NCBI RefSeq assembly: GCF_030269685.1
Contig: NZ_BSTT01000011.1
Coordinates: 116,477-180,476 of the forward strand
DNA length: 64,000 nucleotides
Source of the DNA: Actinomycetospora sp. NBRC 106378
Lineage (GTDB): Bacteria > Actinomycetota > Actinomycetes > Mycobacteriales > Pseudonocardiaceae
Reading direction: 5' to 3'
The notes under the pieces are model-generated. The model searched no databases. It was not told the origin of the DNA and worked only from the letters and a program-made list of their open reading frames with translations. The position numbers and the translations under genes are program-made. Shown piece after piece: positions 43,847 through 51,291 of this stretch (positions are counted from its first letter, which is position 1; each line of letters begins with the position of its first letter).

Positions 43847-44687
43847 CGCGCGTCAGCACCTCCTCGTCGCCCGCGAAGATCCCTTCCGGGCGCGGCCACG
43901 CCGCGACGACGTCGGTGAAGCCGAGCTCCCCCGCCCGGCCCACCACGTCGTCGAACAGGTCGGCCGAGGAGAGCGCGTAGACCGGCGCGCCGTCGGAGTT
44001 CAGGACGCGGCGTCCGGAGGCCGGGTCGTGCCCGGCCCGCGCGCGGGCCTCGCCGTAGGCCGCGGAGAGGTCCGCGAGCCCGCGCCACCACGTCCCGAGG
44101 TCGTCCCGGGCCGATCCGGTGGTCACCCAGCCCTCGCCGAGCCGGGCGGCCAGGTCGACCGTGCGCGGCCCGTCGGCGGCGAGCACGAACGGCACCCGCG
44201 GGCGCTGCACGCAGCCGGGCGCGTTCCGGGCCTCGACGGCCGTGTAGTACTCGCCGTGGTGCGTCACGCGCTCCTCGGTGAGCAGCCGGTCGAGCAGGAC
44301 CGTGAACTCCTCGAAGCGCGCCAGGCGGCTCGTCGGCCGCGGCAGGCCGAGCACCTCCGTGTCGTACCCCTGCGGGGTCCCCGCACCCAGCACCGCCGTG
44401 AACCGGCCCCGCGAGAGCTCGTCCAGGGCGAGCACGTCGCGGGCGAACGGGACGGGCGAGCGCACGTGCGGGCTCACCACGAAGGGCCCGATCTCGATCC
44501 GGTCGGTGACCAGCGCGGCCAGGGACAGGGTCGGCACCGCGCCGTACCAGGGCCCGTCGACCAGGCTGCGCCAGCCGAGGTGGTCGAAGGTCCAGCCGCT
44601 GTCGAACCCCAGCTCCTCGACCGCGCGCCAGATCCGGGTGGCCTCGTCGCGGGGATGTTCGGGCAGGACGGTCAGGCCGATGCGCAC
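43806..44687 (-). CDS. LLM-class (F420/FMN-dependent) oxidoreductase
   Basis: 293 aa luciferase-like TIM-barrel flavoenzyme. Blocks are VRIGLTVLPEHPRDEATRIWRAVEELGFDSGWTFDHLGW, LAALVTDRIEIGPFVVSPHVRSPVPFARDVLALDELSRGRFTAVLGAG and PRVPFVLAADGPRTVDLAARLGEGWVTTGS, typical of F420-dependent members. With fbiA/fbiB in the same window, F420 use is plausible. GTG 44687 fits the family start; a frame to 44771 adds a non-conserved stretch. Ends inside the methyltransferase gene. Confidence 0.9.
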   Translation of the reverse strand: MRIGLTVLPEHPRDEATRIWRAVEELGFDSGWTFDHLGWRSLVDGPWYGAVPTLSLAALVTDRIEIGPFVVSPHVRSPVPFARDVLALDELSRGRFTAVLGAGTPQGYDTEVLGLPRPTSRLARFEEFTVLLDRLLTEERVTHHGEYYTAVEARNAPGCVQRPRVPFVLAADGPRTVDLAARLGEGWVTTGSARDDLGTWWRGLADLSAAYGEARARAGHDPASGRRVLNSDGAPVYALSSADLFDDVVGRAGELGFTDVVAAWPRPEGIFAGDEEVLTRVSPSSPPRASSAR

Positions 44688-44953
44688 GGCGTCGCAGTCT
44701 GCCGCACGTGAACACCGGGTGAGGACGACGGCAAGGGCCGATCGGGCGAAGGTCAGGCACACCTTCGACAAGCACCCCGGGCCGATGGCCCGATCCGGTG
44801 ACGCATGTCGCGATCATGGTCGGTCCGAGCGGCCGCCCGGGTGCGTCGAACGGCGTCGTCGCAGCTCAGAGCCTCGTGTTCCCGACGACGGGCCGGGGTG
44901 AGTGCAGCCTTCGCTTGCTGTTGAGGGCCGGGCGATCCGGACATCCTGGTCAC

Positions 44954-45241
44954 ATGACTTCGATGCGCGAGTTGCCGACCGTCCAGTCCTGCGCCGCGAC
45001 CAGCTGTTCGTACAACGAGGGCTCCGTCTGCCACGCCGGCGCCATCACCGTGGGCGGCTCCGCCTGCGGCACCTTCGTCGAGATCTCGTTCCGCGGGGGC
45101 GTCGAGGCGGGTGGCCTCGTCGGCGCCTGCCACCGCTCCGAGTGCCGGTTCAACGACAAGCTCGAGTGCACCGCCTCGTCGGTGGAGATCGGCGGCCAGG
45201 GCGCCGACGTCGCCGACTGCCTGACCTACGAGGCCAAGTAG
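44954..45241 (+). CDS. DUF1540 tandem cysteine-rich protein
   Basis: 95 aa with eight cysteines in two repeats: C13, C18, C26, C38 (spacing 4, 7, 11) and C59, C64, C72, C89 (4, 7, 16). Each repeat is one DUF1540 domain (CSYNEGSVCHAGAITVGG and CRFNDKLECTASSVEIGG), thought to bind metal. Small, cytosolic, function unknown. ATG 44954 opens the conserved part; a frame from 44798 adds a non-conserved segment. The 44688-44953 gap upstream holds nothing recognised. Convergent with the next gene by 16 nt. Confidence 0.85.
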   Translation: MTSMRELPTVQSCAATSCSYNEGSVCHAGAITVGGSACGTFVEISFRGGVEAGGLVGACHRSECRFNDKLECTASSVEIGGQGADVADCLTYEAK

Positions 45242-45621
45242 GCCTCGCCCAGCCGCTCGAGGACGAGGGCGCCGGTCCGGTCGGCCCGCAGCGCCCCGTC
45301 CGCGACCGCGACCGTCGCGACCGGGTCGACGTCGTCCACGAGGACGGTCGCGCCCGCCGCGGCGAGGTCGCGCAGACCCGTCAGGACCGTCCGCCGGTCG
45401 GTCGCGTCGAGGCCGTCGGTGAGCCGGTCCGCGAGCACGACCGCCGCGCCGGCCGCCGACGCCACGATCGCCCGCCGCACGGGCGCCGACTCGTCCTTCG
45501 CCGCGGTCAGCCGCACGACACCCGGGACGCACCCGTCGTCGAGCGCCGCCATCACCCGGCGCCGGACCAGACCCGGTCCGAGCAGGGCGGTCACCTCACC
45601 CACCGGCAGCCGCAGCGACAT
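45226..45621 (-). CDS. Degenerate ABC-ATPase-like protein behind a candidate iron box
   Basis: 131 aa. LPVGEVTALLGPG aligns with the Walker A lead-in of ABC ATPases, but the GKS/T is replaced by LVRRRV. VVLADRLTDGLDATDRR aligns with Walker B and the D-loop (LADEPTSGLDA) but has Arg for the catalytic Glu. VLVDDVDPVATVA aligns with the H-loop yet has Asp for His. The helical part between is cut short (about 30 instead of about 100 residues) and no signature motif remains. The gene has a good ribosome site (GAGGGAGG before ATG 45621), so it looks maintained. It cannot hydrolyse ATP; a regulatory or decoy role is inferred. Confidence 0.7.
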   Translation of the reverse strand: MSLRLPVGEVTALLGPGLVRRRVMAALDDGCVPGVVRLTAAKDESAPVRRAIVASAAGAAVVLADRLTDGLDATDRRTVLTGLRDLAAAGATVLVDDVDPVATVAVADGALRADRTGALVLERLGEAYLAS

Positions 45622-45643
45622 CGCGTCCTCCCTCGATCGTGAC

Positions 45644-45662
45644 TGAGGTGAGCCTAAGCTTG
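45644..45662. promoter_or_regulatory. Candidate IdeR/DtxR iron box
   Basis: TGAGGTGAGCCTAAGCTTG, or on the minus strand CAAGCTTAGGCTCACCTCA, matches 14 of 19 positions of the DtxR consensus TTAGGTTAGGCTAACCTAA. It covers the -10 box TAGGCT (45651-45656, minus) of the degenerate ABC gene, the classic place for repression. Confidence 0.6.
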
Positions 45663-45708
45663 CCTGCTCGTGCTGTCGATCCCCCGGGGTCGCCGTCCGG
45701 CAACGTCC

Positions 45709-45714
45709 TAGACT
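45709..45714 (+). promoter_or_regulatory. -10 box of leaderless gtrA promoter
   Basis: TAGACT with 8 nt to the ATG at 45723. Confidence 0.6.
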
Positions 45715-45722
45715 CGGTCGCG

Positions 45723-46196
45723 ATGAGTGCCGCCCCCGGGTCCCGCGTGAGTTCGGCGTGGCTGCGGCACGGCGAACTGGTGCGGTTCGCGCTCGTCGGC
45801 GCCAGCACCTTCGTCGTCGACACCGCGGTCTTCCTGCTGCTCAAGAGCACGGTCCTCGAGCCCAAGCCGGTCACCGCCAAGGTCCTGGCCGTCCTCGTGG
45901 CCACGGTCGTCGGGTACGTCGCGAACCGCGAGTGGTCCTTCCGCGCCCGGGGTGGGTTGGCCCGGCGTCGGGAAGCGGTCCTGTACTTCGTCGTCAGCGG
46001 CGCCGCGTTGGCCGTGAACGCCGCACCCCTCGGCGTCTCGCGCTACGTGCTCGACCTCGCGACGCCGAACGTCCCGGCGTTCACCGAGCAGGTCGCCGAC
46101 CTCGTGAGCGCCCAGATCGTCGGCACCCTGCTCGCCATGGCGTTCCGCTGGTGGGCCTTCCGTCGGTGGGTCTTCCCGACGGCGCTGTCGGGCTGA
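45723..46196 (+). CDS. GtrA-family membrane protein
   Basis: 157 aa, four transmembrane helices of the GtrA/DPMS flippase-like family: LVRFALVGASTFVVDTAVFLLL, VTAKVLAVLVATVVGYVANREWSF (conserved NR.W.F), AVLYFVVSGAALAVNA and QIVGTLLAMAFRWWAFRRWVF. Members flip or position polyprenyl-linked sugars. Counterpart of Rv3277. Converges on the histidine kinase across a 33-bp hairpin. Confidence 0.92.
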   Translation: MSAAPGSRVSSAWLRHGELVRFALVGASTFVVDTAVFLLLKSTVLEPKPVTAKVLAVLVATVVGYVANREWSFRARGGLARRREAVLYFVVSGAALAVNAAPLGVSRYVLDLATPNVPAFTEQVADLVSAQIVGTLLAMAFRWWAFRRWVFPTALSG

Positions 46197-46203
46197 CGTC
46201 CTT

Positions 46204-46272
46204 CCCGCGGTGGCAGGAAAGCGTCGTTGCTGTCATGAGATGACAGCAACGACGCTTTCCTGCCACCGCGGG
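46204..46272. repeat. Family B hairpin repeat, copy 3 (perfect)
   Basis: Two perfect 33-bp arms (46204-46236 and 46240-46272) around the 3-nt loop GAG. Core GGTGGCAGGAAAGCGTCGTT. It lies between convergent gtrA and kinase genes. Confidence 0.9.
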
Positions 46273-46280
46273 GTGAGCCG

Positions 46281-47561
46281 TCAGCGCGGGCCTGTCGCGG
46301 GCAGCGGGCGCGGCGAGGCGACGGCCTGATCGGTGCGGGGCACCGGCAGGAACAGCGCGAACACGGCAGGCTTGGTGCGGGCGAGCTCGAGGCGCCCGCC
46401 GTCGGCCTCCACGAGCGCCCGGGCGAGCGCGAGCCCGACGCCGGTCGACGCGGATCCCGACACCCCGCGGTCGAACACGTGCGGGGCGAGCTCGGACGGC
46501 ACGCCGTCCCCGTTGTCCGAGACCTCCACGACGATCGTGTCGTGGTCGGAGTGCCGTCCGGCGATCGTGATCGTCCCGGCGCCGTGGCGCAGCGCGTTGT
46601 CCACCAGCACGCCGAGGGCCTCCCGCAATCGCGCCGACGTCGCGCGCGCGACCAGACCGTCGGCCACCCGCACCCGGAGGGTGCGCCCCCGCCCGCGTGC
46701 AGCGTCCTGCCACTCGTTCGCGACCGCCGCGAGCTCGCCGTCGAGCTCCAGCGGGGACGCGCTCGCGGCGCGGGCCACCCGGGCGGAGTTCAGCAGCTCG
46801 TCGAGGACCTCGGCCAGCCGCTCGGCCTGCTCGAGGGCCGCGCCGCCCTCGGTGGAGACCTCGGGGTCCGGGTGGGTGGCCAGCTCGTCGAGCCGCAGCT
46901 GCAGAGCGGTGAGCCGGCTGCGCAGCTGGTGGGAGACGTCGCCGACCAGGTCCCGCTCGCGCTGCACGAGTTCGGCGAGTGCCACGGCCGAGGAGTCGAG
47001 CACGTCGGCGACCCGGTCCAGCTCCGGGATGCCGTGGCGCAGGGTCGCCTGCCGGAAGTCGCCGGCCCCCAGCCGCGCGGCGCGGCCCGCGACCTGTTGC
47101 AGCGGGTCGGCGAGGCGCCGGGCGGTGAGCGTCGCGACCACCGCCCCGACCGCCACCGACAGCACGATCGCGGCGAGCACCAGCGCGGTCGCCTGCAGCT
47201 GCCGTGAGCGCATCTCCTCGGCGGGCTCGGTGAGCACCGCCGACCCGTTGATGCCGAACGACGCGCTCTCGGCCACCTGGTCGGCGTCGGTGGTGTCGCC
47301 GATCGCGCTCGTCCCGCGCGGCGTCCGCACCACGAGCGACCCGCCGGGCGGGATGGCGATGGCGACCTCCGAGAGGTCCACCGGCTGGTCGGACTGCAGC
47401 TGCGAGTCGAGGGTGGCCACCACGGCCCGCAGCCGGCCCGCGAGCTCGGCGTGCGTGAAGTCCTCGACGAGACGCCAGGTGGTCAACGCCAGCGGGCCAC
47501 CGAGGACGGTGACGGTGATCGCGACGACGAGCAGTGTCGAGATCAGGATGCGGCGCCTCAC
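46281..47561 (-). CDS. Sensor histidine kinase
   Basis: 426 aa. Two transmembrane helices (about 5-28 and 123-145) flank a short outer domain of about 95 aa. HAMP (about 146-195), H-box RDLVGDVSHQLRSRLTALQLRL (phosphoacceptor His in VSHQLR), N-box LGVLVDNALRHG and G-box VEVSDNGDGVP, STGVGLALARALVEADGG follow. GTG 47561 lies 12 nt after the regulator stop. Partner of the response regulator upstream; the signal is unknown. No counterpart in this place in M. tuberculosis. Confidence 0.94.
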   Translation of the reverse strand: MRRRILISTLLVVAITVTVLGGPLALTTWRLVEDFTHAELAGRLRAVVATLDSQLQSDQPVDLSEVAIAIPPGGSLVVRTPRGTSAIGDTTDADQVAESASFGINGSAVLTEPAEEMRSRQLQATALVLAAIVLSVAVGAVVATLTARRLADPLQQVAGRAARLGAGDFRQATLRHGIPELDRVADVLDSSAVALAELVQRERDLVGDVSHQLRSRLTALQLRLDELATHPDPEVSTEGGAALEQAERLAEVLDELLNSARVARAASASPLELDGELAAVANEWQDAARGRGRTLRVRVADGLVARATSARLREALGVLVDNALRHGAGTITIAGRHSDHDTIVVEVSDNGDGVPSELAPHVFDRGVSGSASTGVGLALARALVEADGGRLELARTKPAVFALFLPVPRTDQAVASPRPLPATGPR

Positions 47562-47573
47562 GGAGTACCAGGC

Positions 47574-48248
47574 CTACGTGTTGAAGCGGAACCCGACGCC
47601 GCGGACGGTCGAGATGCGCTTGCCGCCCGACGGGCCGCCGTCGGTGTCGCCGAGCTTGCGACGCAGCCACGACATGTGCATGTCGAGGGTCTTGGACGTC
47701 TTCATCTCCGGGTCGTTCCAGACCTCGCGGAGGATCTCCTCGCGCGAGACGACCTGGCCGGCGTGGGCGAGCAGCACCCGGAGCAGCTCGAACTCCTTGT
47801 TGGCGAGCCCGACCTCGACCCCGTCCACCAGCACGCGCCGGGCGGAGGGCTCCATCCGCACGCCCCCGGCGTCGAGGATCTCCGGGGCCCGGCGGCGCAG
47901 CAGCGCCCGCACCCGGGCGAGCAGCTCGGCCAGGCGGAACGGCTTGCCGACGTAGTCGTCGGCGCCGGCGTCGAGCCCGACGACGAAGTCGACCTCGTCG
48001 GTGCGCGCGGTCAGCATGAGCACCGGGAGGTCCGGTTTCCCGGCGCGCACCCGGCGGCAGACCTCGAGGCCGTCCATCCCGGGCAGCCCCAGGTCGAGGA
48101 CCATGAGGTCCACCTCGCCGTCGCCGGCACGGGTCACCGCGGTCGGACCGTCGTCCACCACGTCCACCTCGTAGCCCTCACGCGTGAGGGCCCGGGACAG
48201 CGGTCCGGCGATCGCCGCATCGTCCTCGACGAGGAGCACGGTGGTCAT
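47574..48248 (-). CDS. OmpR-family response regulator
   Basis: 224 aa. Receiver with VLLVEDDAAIAGPL, phosphoacceptor Asp in LMVLDLGLPGMDG, MLTARTDEVD and DDYVGKPF. Winged helix with NKEFELLRVLLAHAGQVVSREEILREVW and RGVGFRFNT. ATG 48248 gives the family start; the frame to 48311 adds extra residues. A TACGCT box 8 nt upstream makes it leaderless. Regulator-kinase operon. Confidence 0.95.
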   Translation of the reverse strand: MTTVLLVEDDAAIAGPLSRALTREGYEVDVVDDGPTAVTRAGDGEVDLMVLDLGLPGMDGLEVCRRVRAGKPDLPVLMLTARTDEVDFVVGLDAGADDYVGKPFRLAELLARVRALLRRRAPEILDAGGVRMEPSARRVLVDGVEVGLANKEFELLRVLLAHAGQVVSREEILREVWNDPEMKTSKTLDMHMSWLRRKLGDTDGGPSGGKRISTVRGVGFRFNT

Positions 48249-48256
48249 GAACGTCG

Positions 48257-48262
48257 AGCGTA
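48257..48262 (-). promoter_or_regulatory. -10 box of leaderless response-regulator promoter
   Basis: TACGCT on the minus strand, 8 nt before the ATG at 48248. Confidence 0.55.
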
Positions 48263-48313
48263 GACCGCCACGTGCGCGATCCGTGTGGGACGTACGCCGG
48301 GCAGGATGCACGC

Positions 48314-49111
48314 GTGACCGATGATCCCGCCGCCGATCTCGACCTCGCCCGCCGCATCGCCGACGCCGCCGACCGCGTGACCCTCTCCCGGTTCCGCGCG
48401 AGCGATCTGCAGGTGGACCGCAAGCCCGACCGCACGCCCGTCACCGACGCCGACGTGGCGTGCGAGGACGAGGTCCGCCGCCTCATCGCCGCCGAGCGTC
48501 CCGACGACGCCGTGCTCGGCGAGGAGCGCGGCTCGTCCGTCGAGGACCCGTCGGCCAGGCACTGGATCGTCGACCCCATCGACGGCACGAAGAACTACTC
48601 CCGCGGGGTGCCCGTGTTCGCGACCCTGCTCGCGCTCGTGAGCGGCGGGGAACCCGTCGTCGGGGTCGTCAGTGCGCCCGCGCTGGGCCGTCGCTGGTGG
48701 GCCGCCCGGGGGCAGGGGGCGTTCACCTCCGACGCGGCCCGCGGGATCGACGCGGCGCCGCTCGCGGTCTCCGGGGTCGCCGACCTCGCCGACGCCTACG
48801 TCTCCACCACCGACCTCGACTACTGGCGCGAGATCGGCACCCGCGACCGGTGGCTCGCGCTCACCGAGGCCACCTGGGAGAGCCGCGCCTTCGGCGACTT
48901 CCACCACCACATGCTCGTCGCCGAGGGCCTCATGGACGCCGCCGTCGAACCCGGGGCCAGCGCGTGGGACCTCGCCGCCCCCGCCGTCGTCGTCCGCGAG
49001 GCCGGCGGGCGGCTCACCGACTTCTCCGGGGTGGACCGGATCGACGGCGGCGAGGCGCTGTCGACCAACGGCGTGCTGCACGACGCGGTGCGGTCGATCA
49101 TCCGGCCCTGA
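48314..49111 (+). CDS. hisN: Inositol-monophosphatase-family enzyme, probable histidinol-phosphatase
   Basis: 265 aa Mg-dependent phosphatase. Metal motifs are VLGEERGS (Glu), WIVDPIDGTKNYSRGVPVF (DPIDGT, metal Asps) and GASAWDLAAPAVVVREAGGRLTDFSG (WDxAA). The sequence resembles actinobacterial HisN, last phosphatase of histidine synthesis, more than inositol-specific enzymes; the exact substrate is inferred. GTG 48314 is preferred to the frame start at 48272. Divergent from the response regulator. Confidence 0.85.
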   Translation: MTDDPAADLDLARRIADAADRVTLSRFRASDLQVDRKPDRTPVTDADVACEDEVRRLIAAERPDDAVLGEERGSSVEDPSARHWIVDPIDGTKNYSRGVPVFATLLALVSGGEPVVGVVSAPALGRRWWAARGQGAFTSDAARGIDAAPLAVSGVADLADAYVSTTDLDYWREIGTRDRWLALTEATWESRAFGDFHHHMLVAEGLMDAAVEPGASAWDLAAPAVVVREAGGRLTDFSGVDRIDGGEALSTNGVLHDAVRSIIRP

Positions 49112-49355
49112 GCACCCCCCGCATCATCTGCGTCCACGCCAGCCGCCCGAAGAGGTGGAAGCAGGCCGCGGACTCCTCCTCGAAGCGCGTCCACGAGTAC
49201 CGCTCGCCGCTCTCGAACCAGTAGACCTCCCACGTCCGCTCCGGTCCGGGGTGCACGCACCACACCCGGTCGGCCCGCCCCGGGTTCCCGACGACGACCG
49301 TGCCCGGGGCGAGCCCGAGCGCCTCGATCCAGCCCGGCAACGCGTCGACTCCCAC
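49098..49355 (-). CDS. Small conserved-looking hypothetical protein
   Basis: 85 aa, no family recognised. GTVVVGNPGRADRVWCVHPGPERTWEVYWFESGERYSWTRFEEESAACFHLFGRLAW has the aromatic/acidic pattern of a small globular beta-alpha fold. It converges on hisN with a 14-nt overlap. No clear ribosome site; GTG 49355 is the only good start. Could be one of the short proteins common beside housekeeping genes in this group. Confidence 0.55.
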   Translation of the reverse strand: MGVDALPGWIEALGLAPGTVVVGNPGRADRVWCVHPGPERTWEVYWFESGERYSWTRFEEESAACFHLFGRLAWTQMMRGVLRAG

Positions 49356-49454
49356 ACGGGTGCTGACGGGGGCGGACGTCGATCGGTTCCGTCGGGGTCC
49401 GGCGGGCCCGGTCGCCGTGCACGAGAGTGTTGTTCGCTCCGGGCCGGGCTGCGG

Positions 49455-50153
49455 CTAACGGCCGGCCGGGAGTTCCCGACGCCGCGAGGAGAGGCGCCGC
49501 AGGCGCGGGAAGCGCTCCGGCTCGGGCTCGTCGTCCCACTCGGCGTCCTCGACGTCGTCCGCGAGGTCGTCGAGATCGTCGGGGTCGGCGTCCTCGTCGA
49601 GATCGTCGTCGTCGCCGAGGCCGTCGTCCTCGTCGTCCCAGGTGCCCCAGCGGTCCGGGTCGAGGCCGCCGCGGCGCTCGGCCATCCGCTCGACCTCGGT
49701 GGCCACGCGCTCGACGCGGCCCAGCCCGTCGAAGCGCCACGGCTCCCGGCTGTCGTCGACGCCGACGACGAGCGTGCCCGCGCCGAGGAGCCGGTCGATC
49801 CCGGTGCGGACGGTGCGCACGGTGGTGATGCTCCGGCCGACCACGACGATGCCGGAGCGGGAGAAGACGCCCTCGCGGACCAGGACCCGGCGGTCGGTGA
49901 CGACGAAGTGGGTCGCCCGCCACCGGGCGACCGGGGCGAGGGAGAACCAGCCGAGCAGCCCGACCGCGACGACGGCGACCCCGATCAGGGTCGGCAGCGC
50001 CCACGACGTCGGGCGGGCGACGGCCACCAGCCACGCCCCGACGAACGCGACCACGGGCGGCAGCAGCGCGGGGACCACGAGCATGCGCCAGTGCGGCCGG
50101 ACGTGGCGCACGACGCGCTCACCGGCGACGAGCAGCCGCTCCGGGTACGCCAC
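49455..50153 (-). CDS. PH-domain (bPH2) membrane protein with acidic tail
   Basis: 232 aa. Two helices (about 25-45 and 52-75) are followed by a bacterial pleckstrin-like domain ATHFVVTDRRVLVREGVFSRSGIVVVGRSITTVRTVRTGIDRLLGAGTLVVG. Then comes a strongly acidic stretch (about 175-215: DDEDDGLGDDDDLDEDADPDD) and a basic end. Counterpart of Rv3278c next to birA. GTG 50153 follows GGGGAGG. Role unknown, probably envelope-associated. Confidence 0.9.
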   Translation of the reverse strand: MAYPERLLVAGERVVRHVRPHWRMLVVPALLPPVVAFVGAWLVAVARPTSWALPTLIGVAVVAVGLLGWFSLAPVARWRATHFVVTDRRVLVREGVFSRSGIVVVGRSITTVRTVRTGIDRLLGAGTLVVGVDDSREPWRFDGLGRVERVATEVERMAERRGGLDPDRWGTWDDEDDGLGDDDDLDEDADPDDLDDLADDVEDAEWDDEPEPERFPRLRRLSSRRRELPAGR

Positions 50154-50333
50154 GGCCCCTCCCCTCGCGCCGGTGGTAGGCCGATCGAGCGTATCCGCGT
50201 GGCGGGCCGTCTTCGAGGTCCCGCGCCGCCGCCGGGGTCCGGACGGGTGAGGGTCGCCGCGTGGTCACCGGCCCCGGACGGGGCTCCGGCCCCCCGATCC
50301 GGCCCGCTCGGGGCCGATGATCACGTCGCGCCG

Positions 50334-51209
50334 TCAGACCGGGCGGACGTGCACCACGTCGCCCGCGGCGACGGTGGTGAGCGCGCCGGTGGGCTCCCGG
50401 ACCACGAGGCGGCCGTCGTCGTCGATGTCGTCGGCCACGCCGCGGAGCTCCCGGTCACCGGGCAGCACGACCCGCACCTCGCGGCCGAGGGTCGCGCAGC
50501 GGCGCCGGTAGCCCGAGAGCAGTCCCGCGCGGGCCGCGTCGCCGCGCGCGGCGCGCCAGTCGTCCTCCAGCGAGGCGAAGACGGCGAGCACGTCGCCGAG
50601 GACGTCGGGCCGGGTGCGACGCACGCTCTGCGCGAGCAGCGACGTCCCGCCCTCGGGCAGCTCCGCCTCCGGGGTCGACACGTTGATCCCGATCCCGACG
50701 ACGAGTGCGTTGCCGGGCTGCGCTGGACCCCCGTCGCTGCGCTCGCCCCCGGGTCCCCCGGGCACCACCTCGGACAGGATGCCGGCGCCCTTGCGATGGT
50801 CGGGGCCGAGGAGCAGGTCGTTCGGCCACTTCAGGGCGGTCTCGAGCGTGGCGACCGAGGCCGGGGCCCGGTAGTCCTCCATCGCCACGACGAGCGCGAG
50901 CCCGGCGATCAGCGGCGCCCAGCCCCAGTGCCGTGCCGGCACCGACGACGGGCGCAGCAGCACCGAGAAGGTGAGCCCCTCGGCCGGCCCCGACTCCCAG
51001 GTCCGCTCCCGCCGGCCCCGGCCCGCCGTCTGGTGGTGGGCGACGAGGACCGACCGGTCGGGGGCCCCCGCCGCGGCCGCGGCGGCGAGGTCGGCGTTGG
51101 TCGAGCCCGTGGCGTCCACCACGTCGAGCCGCGCCCACGGGCCGGTCGGGACGACGGCGGTGGTCTGCAACGCCTTCCAGGCGGCGGCGTCCTGCACTCC
51201 CGGGATCAC
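50334..51209 (-). CDS. birA: Biotin-[acetyl-CoA-carboxylase] ligase
   Basis: Attaches biotin to carboxylase subunits such as AccA3 in this window. 291 aa from GTG 51209, chosen because TACCGT lies 7 nt upstream; the frame to 51368 has no such signal. Catalytic GRGRRER loop at 64-70, [21 protein letters not shown] (biotin-binding lysine region) and [14 protein letters not shown]. It lacks an N-terminal helix-turn-helix, so it is a ligase only, not a repressor. Divergent from accD5. Confidence 0.94.
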   Translation of the reverse strand: MIPGVQDAAAWKALQTTAVVPTGPWARLDVVDATGSTNADLAAAAAAGAPDRSVLVAHHQTAGRGRRERTWESGPAEGLTFSVLLRPSSVPARHWGWAPLIAGLALVVAMEDYRAPASVATLETALKWPNDLLLGPDHRKGAGILSEVVPGGPGGERSDGGPAQPGNALVVGIGINVSTPEAELPEGGTSLLAQSVRRTRPDVLGDVLAVFASLEDDWRAARGDAARAGLLSGYRRRCATLGREVRVVLPGDRELRGVADDIDDDGRLVVREPTGALTTVAAGDVVHVRPV

Positions 51210-51216
51210 CGCCGCC

Positions 51217-51222
51217 ACGGTA
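51217..51222 (-). promoter_or_regulatory. -10 box of leaderless birA promoter
   Basis: TACCGT on the minus strand, 7 nt before GTG 51209. Confidence 0.55.
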
Positions 51223-51278
51223 GAGGAGTGCCCATCATCACCCCCACGCACCAGTGGGTGGACCACGGTCGGCATCGC

Positions 51279-51284
51279 TATCGT
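51279..51284 (+). promoter_or_regulatory. -10 box of leaderless accD5 promoter
   Basis: TATCGT with 7 nt to the ATG at 51292. Divergent -10 boxes of birA and accD5 lie 57 nt apart. Confidence 0.6.
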
Positions 51285-51291
51285 CCGGCCC

